Shown: piece after piece, positions 47,901-61,300 of the stretch | How the letters are laid out: each line of letters starts with the position of its first letter | Position numbering within the stretch: the stretch's first letter is position 1 | Assembly (NCBI GenBank): GCA_023935145.1 | Contig: CM043700.1 | Span: 39,226,620 to 39,290,619 of the forward strand | Direction of reading: 5' to 3' | Source of the DNA: Bretschneidera sinensis | Lineage: Eukaryota; Streptophyta; Magnoliopsida; Brassicales; Akaniaceae | DNA: 64,000 nucleotides | Made by a program: the position numbers and the translations under genes | Notes under the pieces: model-generated | Seen by the model: only the letters and a program-made list of their open reading frames with translations | Databases searched by the model: none | Told to the model about the DNA's origin: nothing

Positions 47901-50900
47901 ATATATCTGTATGATCCCCTTTCAGCAGATTACTTTGTGTCTCAGCAAGATAAGAATGGGCACTCTGCAAGTTTATATACAAATAACAGTAAGGTACACC
48001 CTTGCATCAAGGAAAAAATTTTAAAAAGTAAAACGCATCCGTAATTCTTTAAGAATTATAAGTGACCATAAGAAGAATGGAAAATAGGCAAGTATTCTTG
48101 TTATACACACAAAAGGATTTGATAGGCTTAGAATACACCAATATATAAGAGTTCCATGTAAAATAACTGAACACATCATGCCATTAAGCTTGACTTTCAA
48201 GTTACTCTAGAATCAACAGCAGCTTATTATTCGTGTTTTCATCCTAATGTTATGTTAAGAACATAAGAAACTGAAAGTTGTCAAAAAGTACAGCTTCTAT
48301 ATTGAAGTCAGGAGAGTGCTAAGAAAGTAATTCACGACTTAACTGTAGAGAAAAGAAATTTTGTGGGGTTTCTAGAAACAAGCAACATGACCGGGCTCAT
48401 ATCTGCTTCTCAAATTCTGATGCCTGTCAGCATCACATTTTTGGAATTTATTATCAATCCTAGCAAAATGTATCATAAGAATCCATCTAAACACCACCAT
48501 GAAAATCATGCCAAGATGAATAAAACATATGTAGATGGAGTATTTAAACTTCTGCCCCAAAAGAATTCCTACTAATTCCTTAGTCATGAAACATTATTAC
48601 AAAATTCAGTTCTCTGGAAACTTTTCACCATTTAAATTTTAGTTTACAAAAGAAAAAAACAAATAAACTAACTAACAGAAAATGTAATAAACATCAGATA
48701 CTTACTGGAGTTGTGAGATCTACAACCCCTTCAGAAGAAGTCTTTTCAGCCTCAGTGGATATCTGCAACTCTCCATCTGCTTCTGAATGCTTGCCACTGG
48801 TATCGTTAGTCTCCACGTTATTCATAGCTACTGTGAGAGGGTCATTTTGAGTTCCTGCTACCGCTTTTGAGAGAACTTCGGCTTCAGTCAAACACAAATT
48901 CTCTTGAACTACGTCTTTTTCTAATAAATTTACATTCTCACTGTTTGAGGAAGATATTTTAGACTTGTATTCTAGTTCTTGAATAATCTTCCTAACAAAA
49001 TAGTAACCACCACCCACTTCTTTTTTAGCAGCAGATGAAGTTGGGAATTTTCCTTCATTAGTTGCTCTGTACCTGCAGAAAGATAATTGAATCTACATTC
49101 AGTCCCTACCTTTGTATTAATAATAATAATTAATTTGATAAAATTATGCTCAGAATCATCAAAAGTCAATAACTTAGGGACAAAAGGAAAGAATCCCATG
49201 ATAAATTTCAAGACTCAAAGAATGAAAGTACTTTAAAAAATCGATTATTTTATTAAGTTGAAATGATTACTGGTTGCAACTAAGAATCTTAGTGTGTTTC
49301 TATTGATGCTCAAACATTGTGTTTCCTTATTTCAATAGCTCAAGTGATCATGCATGATAACCTCCCTGTTTACCATGATATTTTGCCAACCTAATAGTAG
49401 GCACAATTCTCTTCTTTTATCTGTAACAATTCCAACCCTCCTTCCCGAGATCTACATATGAGAGTAAGCATAGATGTGAGAACTTAAGCCACTCTTAAAG
49501 TGAAATTGAATAAAGGATATTTAATGCTTCTGAAAATCTACACAATCTGTAACCCGTGTTCTTTATGCAGAAAATCTAAATCAAGAAACTAAAAGCATTA
49601 AGCAAGAAGGTTTTTCTCGAGGTTGGTATTGATGAGAAATGACATAAATACTAGAAAGGATAAAGAAAGTCAGCAAAACTGGATTTCATTGAAGAACGTG
49701 TACTGCATTTAGGAGCATTTTGATTTACAACAGTATAATATACAACATAAAGAATATATGAAAAGGGTGATGACATAGATCTCCGGAACTGCATGAAGCC
49801 AAATCATTCCCACTGATGACCATACCATAATTCTAACAGTATCCCTAGCAACACTAGATATCCATATCCAACAATGACCTCAAACTGATGATGATTTGAG
49901 ATTTCAACAATTTTCTACTCATGTGAACATAAGCAGGTGGGTAGACTGATACTCTTTGAAATGACCCTTTTTTTATAAGTGCTCCTTGAAATGACCATTA
50001 TCACAAAAGACAACAACTATCAAAAGGTTTACAAATTGGAAATTAATTCTCAGCTTAAAAGAACTGAAGGAAAACTAAGACTTCCAGTTGATTTCAAAAG
50101 AGGGAAAGCAATAACATTAAGTCACATATAAACTCCAAAAACTTCAAAAGTACTATTCACTTAAGTTGTGATGGTTCCATCGTAGTGTAGAAAGTGGTCC
50201 ACTGATATGCAATATAGAGCACCTAGTTTCAGAGACTTTGGACTTGATGCCCCTCAGACTACACTGCCCGTGGCACATCAAACTACATCGACTAGCAAGA
50301 ACCCTTCGCCTTCCACTACTTCCTTATATACGACCAAGACGATACCAATCTAATTTGGCAATAACCAAGAACATTATGAACATGAAATAGAAGGAGGAGA
50401 TTTATTGGTCTTCCAGAAGCCAACCTGTAGGATAGTAAGTGCATCACAGCATAAGTAAGCCATATTTTAGAGTTAAATTTTCAATCTATATTTTCCATAA
50501 GACAAATATCATTGTTAACTATTTCTTGTCATATAACTGATGTAGTTTCAATGTGATTTTGGATTTTATAGAATACATGAAATCTTAGAATCAATGCAGC
50601 TTATTTGTGATTTTAGTTTTTATGTAGAGTATAATACTACATGATATAACAAAACAAAGTGAGAGCACTCAAAATTTTCAGCAATTTTTATCGACAAATT
50701 CTATAATGTGCTGTGGTATAATTTTGTTAATTCTTTCTCGCAATTTAATTTGCCATCTCTGCAGCGATGATTCTTGAATGCACATCGAATTTCATCTTAT
50801 TTCCCAGACATTGTCACAACAAAAAATTCATTGTTCTTTAAAATATTCTTTCCCTACTATACATAATGAGGAATGTTAGTAATATGTCATTACTCGAAAT

Positions 50901-51641
50901 AAGTAAATTTAAACATGTGAAAAGAAGAAAGGAAAATATGTACTTGTTCACAAAAGACTCCACCATAGCTCTCCGTTCATCTTTTGAAACCCTTTTGCGA
51001 CCTTTCTGGGATTTTGGCATTTCAGAAGGGACAGAGGCAGCATATGACCTTCCACGCCATTGGACATTTGACCCGCATACAGCATTCCTCACCTCAGTGT
51101 ATACTGTCATACATGGAGCGTGGAGATAATTAGGCACCTCAATTTAAAGAACTGTAAAGGGAAAAAAATAATAACTGCAACAATGGCAATCAATAACGAG
51201 AAAGGCATCCAGTTGTTAACAAAAAAATGATCCTACTTTGAAGCAGATAAAATTACAGTTTAGTAAACACTCCATATGTTGCTTCCAATAAAGAAAAAAA
51301 GTGGCGGGGGCAGGGGCATATCTAAACAAAACCATGATATTAAACGCACATGATCGAGTAGGTTGTATAACAATTTATAGTCACAAAGTTCAAACTGTTT
51401 GTGTGCATTTATGCATATACACCAACAAGAGATGGAAAATGGTAACCCAAGAACAAGGAGAGGAATGAGTGAAGAAAATAAGGGTGGCTGATGATATTGT
51501 ACGTGACAAAAATTAACCAAAAAAGATATAAATATAAGACTAAGAAAAGGAAAGAGGGCCTTACGCCTTACCTGTTCTGTTGGTAGAAAGTGAGGACCGA
51601 GTAACGGAGCGAAAAGTGAATCCTCCTCTCAGAATCGGCAT
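44992..51641 (-). CDS. At3g52170-like putative DNA-binding protein, mitochondrial-type presequence (5 exons)
   Basis: Exons (minus): 51572-51641, 50944-51103, 48706-49072, 47417-47964, 44992-45142; 1296 nt, 431 residues, no internal stop. Exon 1 gives MPILRGGFTFRSVTRSSLST, an Arg/Ser-rich, acid-free leader of mitochondrial or plastid type, running on to RGRSYAASVPSE. The conserved part is residues about 60-120: RKRVSKDERRAMVESFVNKY, then RATNEGKFPTSSAAKKEVGG and GYYFVRKIIQELEYKSK, which looks like a small winged-helix-like or DNA-binding fold. The long middle (exons 3-4) is acidic, Ser/Glu/Thr-rich and disordered. The C-terminus (LWGNLKSFADGIINFWRKQ) is a conserved-looking amphipathic end. 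I recall plant homologues labelled only DNA-binding (At3g52170); function unknown. An alternative start at 51110 would drop the presequence. The exon 5 acceptor (ACGAG/TTTG) is the weakest join. Confidence 0.72.
45143..47416 (-). other. Long intron 4 of the At3g52170-like gene
   Basis: 2.27 kb intron without recognisable coding sequence. Has a (GA)n tract near 45963-45979. A C-rich stretch at 46740-47000 (CTCCTTCACTGCTCC..., ACCCCAACCCTCC) reads in short frames but matches no family I know; it could be the relic of an inserted fragment. Confidence 0.5.
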
Positions 51642-52833
51642 CACTTAGGTATACGTATATCTCCTAAATCCCATTTTTGTTATTTTATTTTCAATAGAGA
51701 TGAGTTGATGGAGAACCCGAGGATTTCAGAAAGGGGTTTTAGGGTTTTTGAGGACTCCAGAGAAGGTTTTAGGCATTTCGGACCGTAACAGAAAAAGGAT
51801 TTGGTGGTTTGGGTTTTTCGGTTTTTACAAATTAAACCCAATTTTCAAATAAAGAGTTTTTACAAATTCTGCACAAATGACTCCCAAGCATAAGATTCAA
51901 ACAAAAATTAGATAATAAACTTTCACGAGTAAATATTAATTTTTCGTCCCAAGCTTATATCCATCTGATTTCAATCTGGTCCGCATCGTTTCAATGCATT
52001 AATTGAGTTCTAAATATTGTGTTAACGGTTCAATTAAGTTTTAATATCCAATTTTTGTTGATTAGACTATCATAATACAACAAAAATAGAAAATAACAGT
52101 AACAGTTATTTGTTATTTCTTACAACTATTCAATGAAAAAAACAAATATTTAAAACAAAAGTAATTATTGTTTTCATTAATTATATAAGGCCCTTTTAAA
52201 AAGCCATTAATTATATAATTTTTTACTATATCCTCAAAAGGATTATTAATTTTTCACGCAAATAATTTTATTTACTCCATTTAATATTTATCAACATAAT
52301 TTATGTTTATTATAAATATAAATTAACTCAGATATTTTTAAAAACTATTTTATAAAATTGATTTTGTTTATAAATAGTTGATTTTATTTTACATAAATTG
52401 TTTTCAATGTTGTTATATTATATGGTATTATACAATTAATAATTACATTATTATTTTACCACAAATTGCTCAAAAAACTATTAATTAAACAATAAATTAT
52501 TTTTATTGTTAAATCATATGATAATAAAACAATAATTTTAAAGAAAAAATGAGTCACATCAATACACCATGTTTTTTTTTCTAAGCATAAATCCATAATA
52601 CTACCGATGCATCATTTTCCAAAGGCGGAATTCTAAATTCGCAGGCTGCCTAGCATAACGTGCTATAATACGTAGCCACGTGTTCGTTACCGTGCCTATA
52701 TATATATATATATAAAAACAGGGTTTTAGAATTCAGATGCCGTGTTTGATTCAGGCCTTTTCTTCTGCTGGGTTTAAAGTTTAAACGCAGGGGCACGCTC
52801 TTTCTTCTAGGGTTTTGAAATTCCATATCAGCA
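51642..52833. other. Divergent promoter region
   Basis: 1.2 kb between two divergent start codons. A telo-box-like AAACCCTAA (minus strand, about 51738-51746) lies near the left gene, and CTAGGGTTTTG (52809-52819) in the right gene's leader. An upstream ATG with a 9-codon frame (minus, from about 51686) may act as a uORF of the left gene. The middle is very AT-rich. Confidence 0.45.
52697..52716 (+). promoter_or_regulatory. Candidate TATA box of the FKBP gene
   Basis: A TATATATA...TATAAAAAC stretch about 120 bp before the ATG at 52834, followed by a plausible leader. Confidence 0.45.
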
Positions 52834-55800
52834 ATGGCTTTCTGGGGTCAGTTATTCCTTAATATATTTTCTGGTCTGTTTGTTTGCCATGGAAATATAG
52901 GAAAATCATATCAATTAGCAGCAACTATTTTCCTCTTTTTTTTCGAGTGACAGTGTTTGTTTGTTTTTTTCTTTTCATGTTTTTAATATTTAATATTAAT
53001 GAAAACATGGAAGTGGTTGATTTTGCAGGAGTTGAAGTGAAACCCGGAAAACCTTTCACTCATGCAGCTGACAATACAAAAGGAAGGCTTCACATTTCAC
53101 AGGTAATAAACCTTCCCCAAACAGATTTTTGGTGTTTCTTTTTTCGTACTTTCCTTGTTGGGTATATGAGTGTTCTCTGGCATGTAACTGTAATCTAGTT
53201 TTTGTTTGATTGTTTTCTGAACTTGGCTTTTGCTTTGTCTCTCTTTCTGTTTTCTTGTCTTTTCATTAATGGTTACGTAACTGTAATTGGCTTTTTCTCG
53301 ATTCTGATTTTGTTTCTCTTTCTGTTTTTTTTTTTATCTTTTCTTTAATGGGGTTTTAGAATCTTTTCTTGATAAATTTTCTTATCGGATCAGAAATTTG
53401 AAAAGCATTCCAGGTTTCCTGAACTGTATTTTTGCTGTCTTGGTTTATCATATGCATGTACTGCATTTTGACTATCCTATGCTCCTTGAAGTTCAAGTTG
53501 AACTTGAGATTTTCTGAAATGGGGTTTCATCACTTTTGGTTAATGACTTGCATTGTTGTTTGCTCAGGCGACTTTAGGGATTGGTGCTGCAACAAATAAA
53601 AGCCTAGTTCAGTGTAATGTAGGAAGTAAGAGTCCTGTCTTTCTGTGCTCTTTGTTTCCTGACAAGGCTGAGTCTTGCCAATTGAATTTGGAATTTGAGG
53701 AGGCCGATGAAGTTGTGTTCTCAGTTATTGGACCTCGAAGCGTTCACCTAACTGGTTATCATCTTGGTGGAGGTCGACATTATAGTATACAGGCTGAATC
53801 GTATCCTTCAGCTTTGGTCATTAATTATATTGCACAAGTTTTCATTTTCTTCCCCTTAATGGTCTAGAGACTCTGGACTAATTGTATCATTCGGTTGTTT
53901 AAAATTTTCTTTTAGCTCATTTGGTTGCTTCGAAAAGTTTGGAAAATAAAATAAAATAAATTTTTTGAATATTAAATATTGATTAATAACATTGTAGTTG
54001 AACCTATGGTGACACAAGAAAACAACTTTTTTTCCGGATTTATTGAGATGGGGTTCTTCATTTATAGGAGACCAAAACCATATGAAAGACTAGGAATTTT
54101 CTTTTCGTTTTACTCTTGATCCAAACAAAATGGAAGGTTGGGGTGGACCATCTAGTTTCTATTTTTTTTCTGTTAATTTGAAACTTTTTATGGGGTTTTC
54201 TTTCTTTTTCCTTCACTATATTGGCCAGAGAATCCTTTGGAGAAGATATTGCTGAAACAGAGACAGAAAGATCTGAACATGCCGAGGAGGATGAGTATGA
54301 TGATAGTTTTATTGATGATGGAGATCCTGATGTCTTCTTAGACTCTCCAGTTTTTAATGGTGAATGTATATTTAACACTTTCTCTAATTTGCTTTTTGGC
54401 CTTTTGAGTTTTCTATTAATGTTCACAAACATGATTTTGGAACTATGTTCATGATTTTAGCTGTACAACCTTAATAGTAGTTCACAATTAACTGCTGGAA
54501 TTATACAACTCGGTTTATTCAGTTTAATTTCCTGTGAAGCATGATTTACTGAAAAATAGTGCTGGCTCACGTCTTTGATATCAATCAGTATTTGTTGTAG
54601 ACAAGGAATTAGGGACTTAATGCTCATTTTGTTTAACTTTATAATCTTTCTTTATGTGAGTGGAATGTAAATTAGATTTTGTTCTCATTACTAATCTAGT
54701 TATCATTTTTGTTATGTTTTTGCTATTTATATTTTGTTGGTTTTGATTCCAGTATTTGAGGAGACAGTGGATAAAAGTAAACCTAAGAAGGGGAAGGGAA
54801 GCCGCCGAAGACTTAGAAAGAAGTACCAACTAAGTGAGTCTGATGATGACAATAAATGTCGGCATCAAACTTTCACCAACAGGGGTATCACTATAGAAGA
54901 ATTGGACAGTGAAAATGAAGATAAGTTGCCAATTTCTGATCTCTGCAAGAATACCTCCTCATCAAAAGGTGCAAAACTAGAGGCAGTAAAAATATCTGTC
55001 ATGGAAACAGATGAGGCTGACAACAATGAGAATACATCAGAAAGGAAAGCTAAAGCTGTTTTAGAGGCTGAGCCTGAAAGGTGAGAAAGCTATAACCGGT
55101 GCCTTTATCTGGAGGCCCTTTGTTTCTTATTTTTTCCATTAAAATGTAGTAACTAGTAATTCAAGCATCTGGATAGTATTTTTGACCGCCATTCAAGCAT
55201 CTATAGACTCCTGCTTAAGATTCTAATGATTTTCATGACACTATTGTCTTGGGTGACATGTAAGATTTGGCCCACCTCACCCTAACCCACACACGCTTTT
55301 TCTCACTCTTTGTTCTTCTTTTCTTTCTTTTGATATTTACCACAGTTGGAGGAATTAATGGATATGGTTTTATTGATCTTTGTTTTCTGTTTATCTAATA
55401 TTCACGCAGGAATGCTAACCTCCAATGCACTTCACCGACTTCTGCTGAAGTGGGCCCCAAAAATGTTGCAACTCCAAAGAAGAAAAAGAAAGAACGGGCA
55501 AAGGAGGAAAAAAGTAATGTTGTTAAGGAGGATAAAGCCCAGCAAGATGTAGAGAAAGCTGACAATTTATGCCAGGATCTGCGAGAGAGAAATGAAAGCC
55601 CTAAAAATGGCACAGTGCCGAAGAAGAAAAGGAAAGAACGGATAAAGGAGGAAGAAGGTTTTGAAGTTGACTGTGTGAACCATAGCGGCAATTCTATGCG
55701 ACTCGAGGCAAAGGATGACAGTCAATTCAAGGAAGTACCAGAAAGAAATGAGCTTAATGAGAAGCAAGCCAACTATGTGTGAGTAATATTATACCTTTTC

Positions 55801-57572
55801 AACTTTTGATTTTAATTTTTTTCATGCTAATATTATATGTTCATGTTCATTAAAGGCCTCTGTTTCTATTCTTGGCAAGCTAATCTGTTTCTTGTGAAAT
55901 CCATTTAATTTGATGTATACTGCAGGGAAAGTAATTTGCCACATAATTCCTCATCATCTTCCACTCAGGTGGACCATGAAAATGGCGCCAAGTTAAAGAG
56001 AAAAAGGAAAGAAAAGGTAGAAGATAAATCTCTCAATGTTGCTAATGATTTTAAAGATGAAGCCCAGCAATATCTGAGTGTGGGAGACGATCAGATTCAG
56101 AGGCAAGCCGATGATAAGTAAGTCTTATGATGTTCATTTGAGGTTTGGATTGAATTTTTTCTTTATTTCACTGAAAATTCAACGTAGATGTTTGCAACCC
56201 TGCCATGCAAGGAAGATATGTTTCTCCATGATCCCTGTGACATGGTTCTAGAAAATAGCATGGTAAACAAATTAAAACTAAAAAAGAGGTGTGCATGGAA
56301 TTCAGAACAACAAAAGCAGGGGAAAGTAGCATTTCAACTTAAGAGTTTGAATCACTAAGAGGCTTAGTTTCATTTTATTAATCAGATTTTGTTCATCAAA
56401 AATCTTCCAGGGAATATGAGTTACAACCCATGCAGTACTCATTTCCAAGTATATGCTTCATTTTTATATTAAATTATGGACAGGAATTTCGACACTGATG
56501 GTGACCGGTTGGTTGATGAAACTCGACTTGGGGAGAGGAAAAAGAAGAAGAAGAAACGAGGTAAAACTCAAAAGGACAAGAATAATGTTAAAATGGAAAA
56601 TCCTCTCTTATCAATCAAAGAAAAGAGTAGATCTGTTATGGTAGTTGATGGCAACAACACTGATGATAAGTCATCTCATCTGAGGACCTTCTCGAATAGA
56701 TTAATCATTGAGGAGCTAGAAACGGGGAAACCAGATGACAAAGTAGCTGCTCCAGGGAAAAAGGCAATTTTCTGTGCATCAGTGTTCAGTTGATTTAGTT
56801 TTGGGATAATTATTTAATATTTGTTGATGAGGCAGTCACAACAATACTGTTTCGTTTCTCATATTGTTTATGAGTTTATACTTCTAGTGTTATTGGCTCA
56901 GATGCTTACCTGTAGCTTACCATAGACAATACTTTTCTTGTACATTCTGCCATAGCGAGTCAGTGAAATATATTTTTCAAAGTGCTGATTAGAATAACTT
57001 TCAATTTGTTTCAGGTGAGCATCCATTACACTGGCAAATTAAAGGAGAATGGACAGGTATTCGATTCAAATGTTGGAAATGGTCCGTTAAAATTTCGCTT
57101 AGGTAGGATCTTAAAGATGGGATCTTGGTTAAGAAAACTGCTTTGTTTTTATAAATTAAATATTTTACAGAGCATGTTTCTTCTTACAGGTGATAAAGAG
57201 GTTATGGAGGGTTGGAATGTTGGTCTTGATGGTATGATCTTTGAACTGAATTTCTCCCCATTGGTTGTTTTACCTAAATTAATCTGTATTTTCTGAATTA
57301 AATTTGTGATATTTGTATTATTCTTTTTGGTGGAAGTTCTGATTTATGCGGTTATTATCAGGTATGCGAGTTGGTGACAAAAGAAGAATTATTATTCCAC
57401 CGTCAATGGGGTATGTGTTTGTGCATCTTTGCTATTTTTTTTCCATCAGGCCTGTCATTTTCATGAAACATTATATCTCTGATGCAGTTATGGCAGCAAA
57501 GGAGTCCCAGGCCAGAATATACCACCTGATTCATGGCTGGAGTTTGATGTTAAATTGGTTAAAGTCCTGTGA
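52834..57572 (+). CDS. Nuclear nucleoplasmin-FKBP peptidyl-prolyl isomerase, FKBP43/FKBP53-like (12 exons)
   Basis: Exons 52834-52846, 53029-53102, 53568-53800, 54229-54359, 54753-55080, 55410-55778, 55926-56117, 56484-56763, 57015-57102, 57190-57231, 57362-57410, 57488-57572; 1884 nt, 627 residues. Residues 1-110 are the plant nucleoplasmin-like domain ([27 protein letters not shown]). Next comes an acidic tract ([20 protein letters not shown]) and a long disordered linker with repeated Lys-rich modules ([52 protein letters not shown]) that look like nuclear/nucleolar signals. The last ~110 residues are an FKBP domain after [68 protein letters not shown]. The conserved pocket Tyr, Phe-Asp, Trp, Tyr and Phe are present. 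Arabidopsis FKBP53 is a histone chaperone at rDNA; FKBP43 is its close paralogue. Intron 8 appears to be GC-AG. Confidence 0.92.
56764..57014 (+). other. Probable GC-AG intron in the FKBP gene
   Basis: The conserved reading ..[14 protein letters not shown].. requires joining AAAAAG at 56758-56763 to GTGAGC at 57015. The intron then starts GCAATT and ends TTTGTTTCAG. The exon end AAAAG is the strong complement to U1 seen at GC donors. Confidence 0.8.
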
Positions 57573-58366
57573 CTGTTTTGCTTCACTGCTGTGGTTTTGC
57601 CCCCCAAATTTTGTCGTCAAGTATATTTTCGACTTGATCAAAAAAAGTTTAAAAGGTCATATTTTAAAAATACTCTCGCTGTAGAGTGGAGTCACCCTTC
57701 AGTTGAAAATGATTCTTGTGGTTGTAAATGGTTATTTATGGATGACATTTTTTAGCCCACTGGTACGATTAAAATGAAATAGAAATGGATATTCAAAGTC
57801 CGTAACGTTCTTTATAGAATTGTGAAGACATCAAAAGGCTGCAATTTTGTTTCCCAAATAGTTGATGAAAAGTACTCCATATGCATGCAAATTGCCGTGC
57901 ACGTGTGTTATTTACCATCAGAGTTTTAGAGGAAACATAATGCGGTGTTATTTGCACTATTAACTATTAAGTCAGTTTAGGGTATAAGTTGATACAATTA
58001 AAAATAATAGAATGCAAAATTGGTACCGACTACCCAGGCGAAAGGGTGCAAAAATAATAAAAGCCCTTTTAGTTATTTTGGTAAACTCATTTGAGTTTAT
58101 ATTTTTCTTTTCCTGTGGTAACTTTTATAAAATTGGATATGTTTTTAGATTCTGTGATAACTTTTATAGAACCAAGTATGTAAGATTATTATTCTAGATA
58201 AATACTCAGAACAAAGAAAGGAAATTAAAGTTATATGAAGAGTGTCTACGTATAGACATTCAAAATAACTATTTTTTTTGGAAAATTCACTGGTAGTATA
58301 CATATTTTTGATATATTGTCAGGAAAGGATTGAACCAGTATCGTGGATTCCAAAATAAACACTAAA
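57573..58366. other. Convergent spacer
   Basis: 3' flanks of the FKBP gene (+) and the transferase gene (-). AT-rich; the short frame 58012-58197 has no family character. Confidence 0.6.
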
Positions 58367-61300
58367 TCAAGAAGCCCGAGTCTTTCTTCGCTTACAGTGT
58401 TTTGGAACACTCCAAGAAGACAATCTTAGTACTTTGATAATCCAAGGCTTTGACAAAAAATTTCTCCAATCCTCCAGCAAGAATCGAAGATCATGAACTT
58501 TATTTCCAAGACCAAAACAGCAATTTGCATGCATTGTACAAACCTTGTTGAGATCTTTGCTAGGTTCACAAAACCCACCAAAGTAAGCTGTGTCTAAGAA
58601 CCTTATTTGTAGTCCAATGTTGGTGAGGAATGGATCAGATTTGATCTTATTAAGCACATCTTGGTCATGTAAGCCTGGATGTATTTGTCTGGAGGAGTAC
58701 CAGAACTTGTAAAACTTAATCGTCCGATCATTGGATTTTACGTAGTTGAATCCTCCGTTTGGTTGATTATTTATATCATATGAGTCACCTTTGAAGTTGT
58801 CGCATGCAATCTGAAAATCTGCTTGTGAATGAAACCTTGGAAAAGGATCTCGAAGCCACATAATATCCGCATCCTATAGGAAACAATACAATGCTACTAT
58901 TAACTAAGAAATTATAAACATCGAAAAAATATGAAGAGTTATATATAAATAACAATGCTAACTATTAATTAAGAAATTATAAACATCGAAAAAATATGAA
59001 GAGTTATATATAAATATCATTTTGTGATTTTAAAAGTCAAATATTCTTTTGAAGAATGGTGTATGGTGAGTTTTATAGGTAACAATCTTCAACAAAAAAA
59101 ATTTCTTGCATGTGTATGTATTTCTTGAATAAATTATTGAAAAAAAAATGGCTCATCTCCTATGAATCAATGCCCCAATTGATGAGTATCATGGAAGCAA
59201 AGGTAATGTAGCATCTAGCATTGATACAAGCGATATTTGGGGGCTTAAACCCAGCCCATGTAACGCCATTAACTTATAGAGGAAAAAAATTGTCAAAATT
59301 TTATAGCTGAATTACTATTTTAGTTCCTAAAAAATTTGGAGATTTTTAATTTTGTCCTTTTCATTTCAATTTTTTTAATGTTTCCTGTGACGTTAGACAA
59401 TTGTTAGAATCACATCACTGACGTCAGCAAAGATGCCTACATGACACCTTTTTTGGCACGACTTTGTATTTGAGGACGCATTGTATAATTAACCTAATAA
59501 ACAAAATATAAATTATAAATTATAACTAAATCATTTAGATTTATCATAAATATAATCACATTTCAAAATTTTAAAAATAACTATTGCATCCCATTTTTAA
59601 AGAATTAATTTAAAAACATAAGAATTATGCTTCTTTCAATATGTTGAAACAACACGTATGAGTTATTTTTTGAATTAAAAATACACGTGATGTCACATCA
59701 TTTAATTTGATTTTATTAAATTTTTTAATATTTGTATATGCTATAAGATACATATATAATTTATTTATAAAAGTTTTGAAACTACAACATATTTTAAAAA
59801 CTAAGTGATGTAATTAGCCAATTATAAATATTTATAATGAAAACTAAACAATAATTTTTTTCTTAAATCTAGAAAATGAAGGGGGTTGATCAACAACCAC
59901 TAAGTGCTCTGAGGTATGAACTGTGGTTGCACAACCCTGCACGCAACCCTTAGAGGTTGGGTAGCTCCCCTAAGGCGTGCAGCTATTGCCTACTGGGGCC
60001 GCGCGATTTCTCTCGAGCGCACAGTCCTCTAGTGGACATCCTTGAAAGCTTCACTCTCTTGGAGTGTGCAACCCCTTGGGAGATGCATAGTCCCTTTTGG
60101 CACTCGTTGGGGCTGCGCAACCTATAGGTGCCGCATCTCCTTGGGGCAATGCACTTGAGGCCGAAACATTGGGGGACGCGTTATGGACAAACTTAAAAAA
60201 ACTTTAAATTTCTTAGGTACCAAAATAATAATTAAACCAAATTTCACAATTAGGCCTAATGTAATACTACTATTTGGTATCATTAATTTTTTTTGTGGGC
60301 AAAGGCATAAAGGAAAAGAGAGTACCGTGAAGACGAAATTGTAGCCCATCTCGAGCACAAAAGTTAGAAATTGAATCCTTCTCCACATCATCTCTAAGTA
60401 GTTTGGAGTCATGAAATATGCCTCACCGGAATAATTAGTCCCTTTTGTATTGTGTGAGTAACAATGAGGATGTAAATTCAAGCAGCGAGCATAGGCCTTT
60501 TGGTCCAAACACACTATCACCAAATGTTTCAAAAGCCTTTGTGTTCCTTCTCCAATCCGAAAACTCAAAAGAAATACATCAAATACAGAATTAGGCTCTG
60601 CCCATGCTTCATTTAATGTAGTTACGATTACTGTTTTGTCCCCCATTGATGCATTTTGAAGAACTCTGTCCAATTCAGACTCTATTTTCCCCTGAAATAT
60701 TTAACAATAATAATAAATTACTTAATCAAATTATTTTAGTTATGTTACAATTAATGTAAAGTTTAATTTGAATTCCTTTAAAAAAAACTTTGATTTATTA
60801 TAAAAATACCCTTTTATATTGTATAATTTGGTACACATTTATAAACAAAAGGCATATTTAAAATGGTATTTAAATTTAATTTAAATTTAAATTCAATTTT
60901 AAATTTTCAATGCATTTATTACTTGTTAACAAGTGTTTATTAACCAAACTTTTTTTTTATATATATAATTGAAAAAAATTTGAAAATAAGAAGTTGACAT
61001 CTTTCTTAATGTTGTGTGACAGTTTCCACGAGTGTACTAGCTATTGAATACATTGAAGAAAAAATTGACGAGAGTGACATGATGTTACTTGGTTCGGCAT
61101 TCTTCATAGACATATTCAACAAGAAATGTGACATGACGAGGTGAAGTTTGCTTCATTTCTTACTACCACTCATTTAAAGAACTTGATGAGATGTGATACA
61201 TATGGATTACGGACAATAGAGATATACAAATTCTTAATAGATTAAATGTAGTGTTGAAGCTTATCATAAACAAAATGGTTTGTATATGTTGAATGAGATC

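Noticed and set aside
55395..55767. Minus-strand hydrophobic ORFs over FKBP exon 6
   Set aside because: Antisense of Lys/Glu-rich coding sequence.
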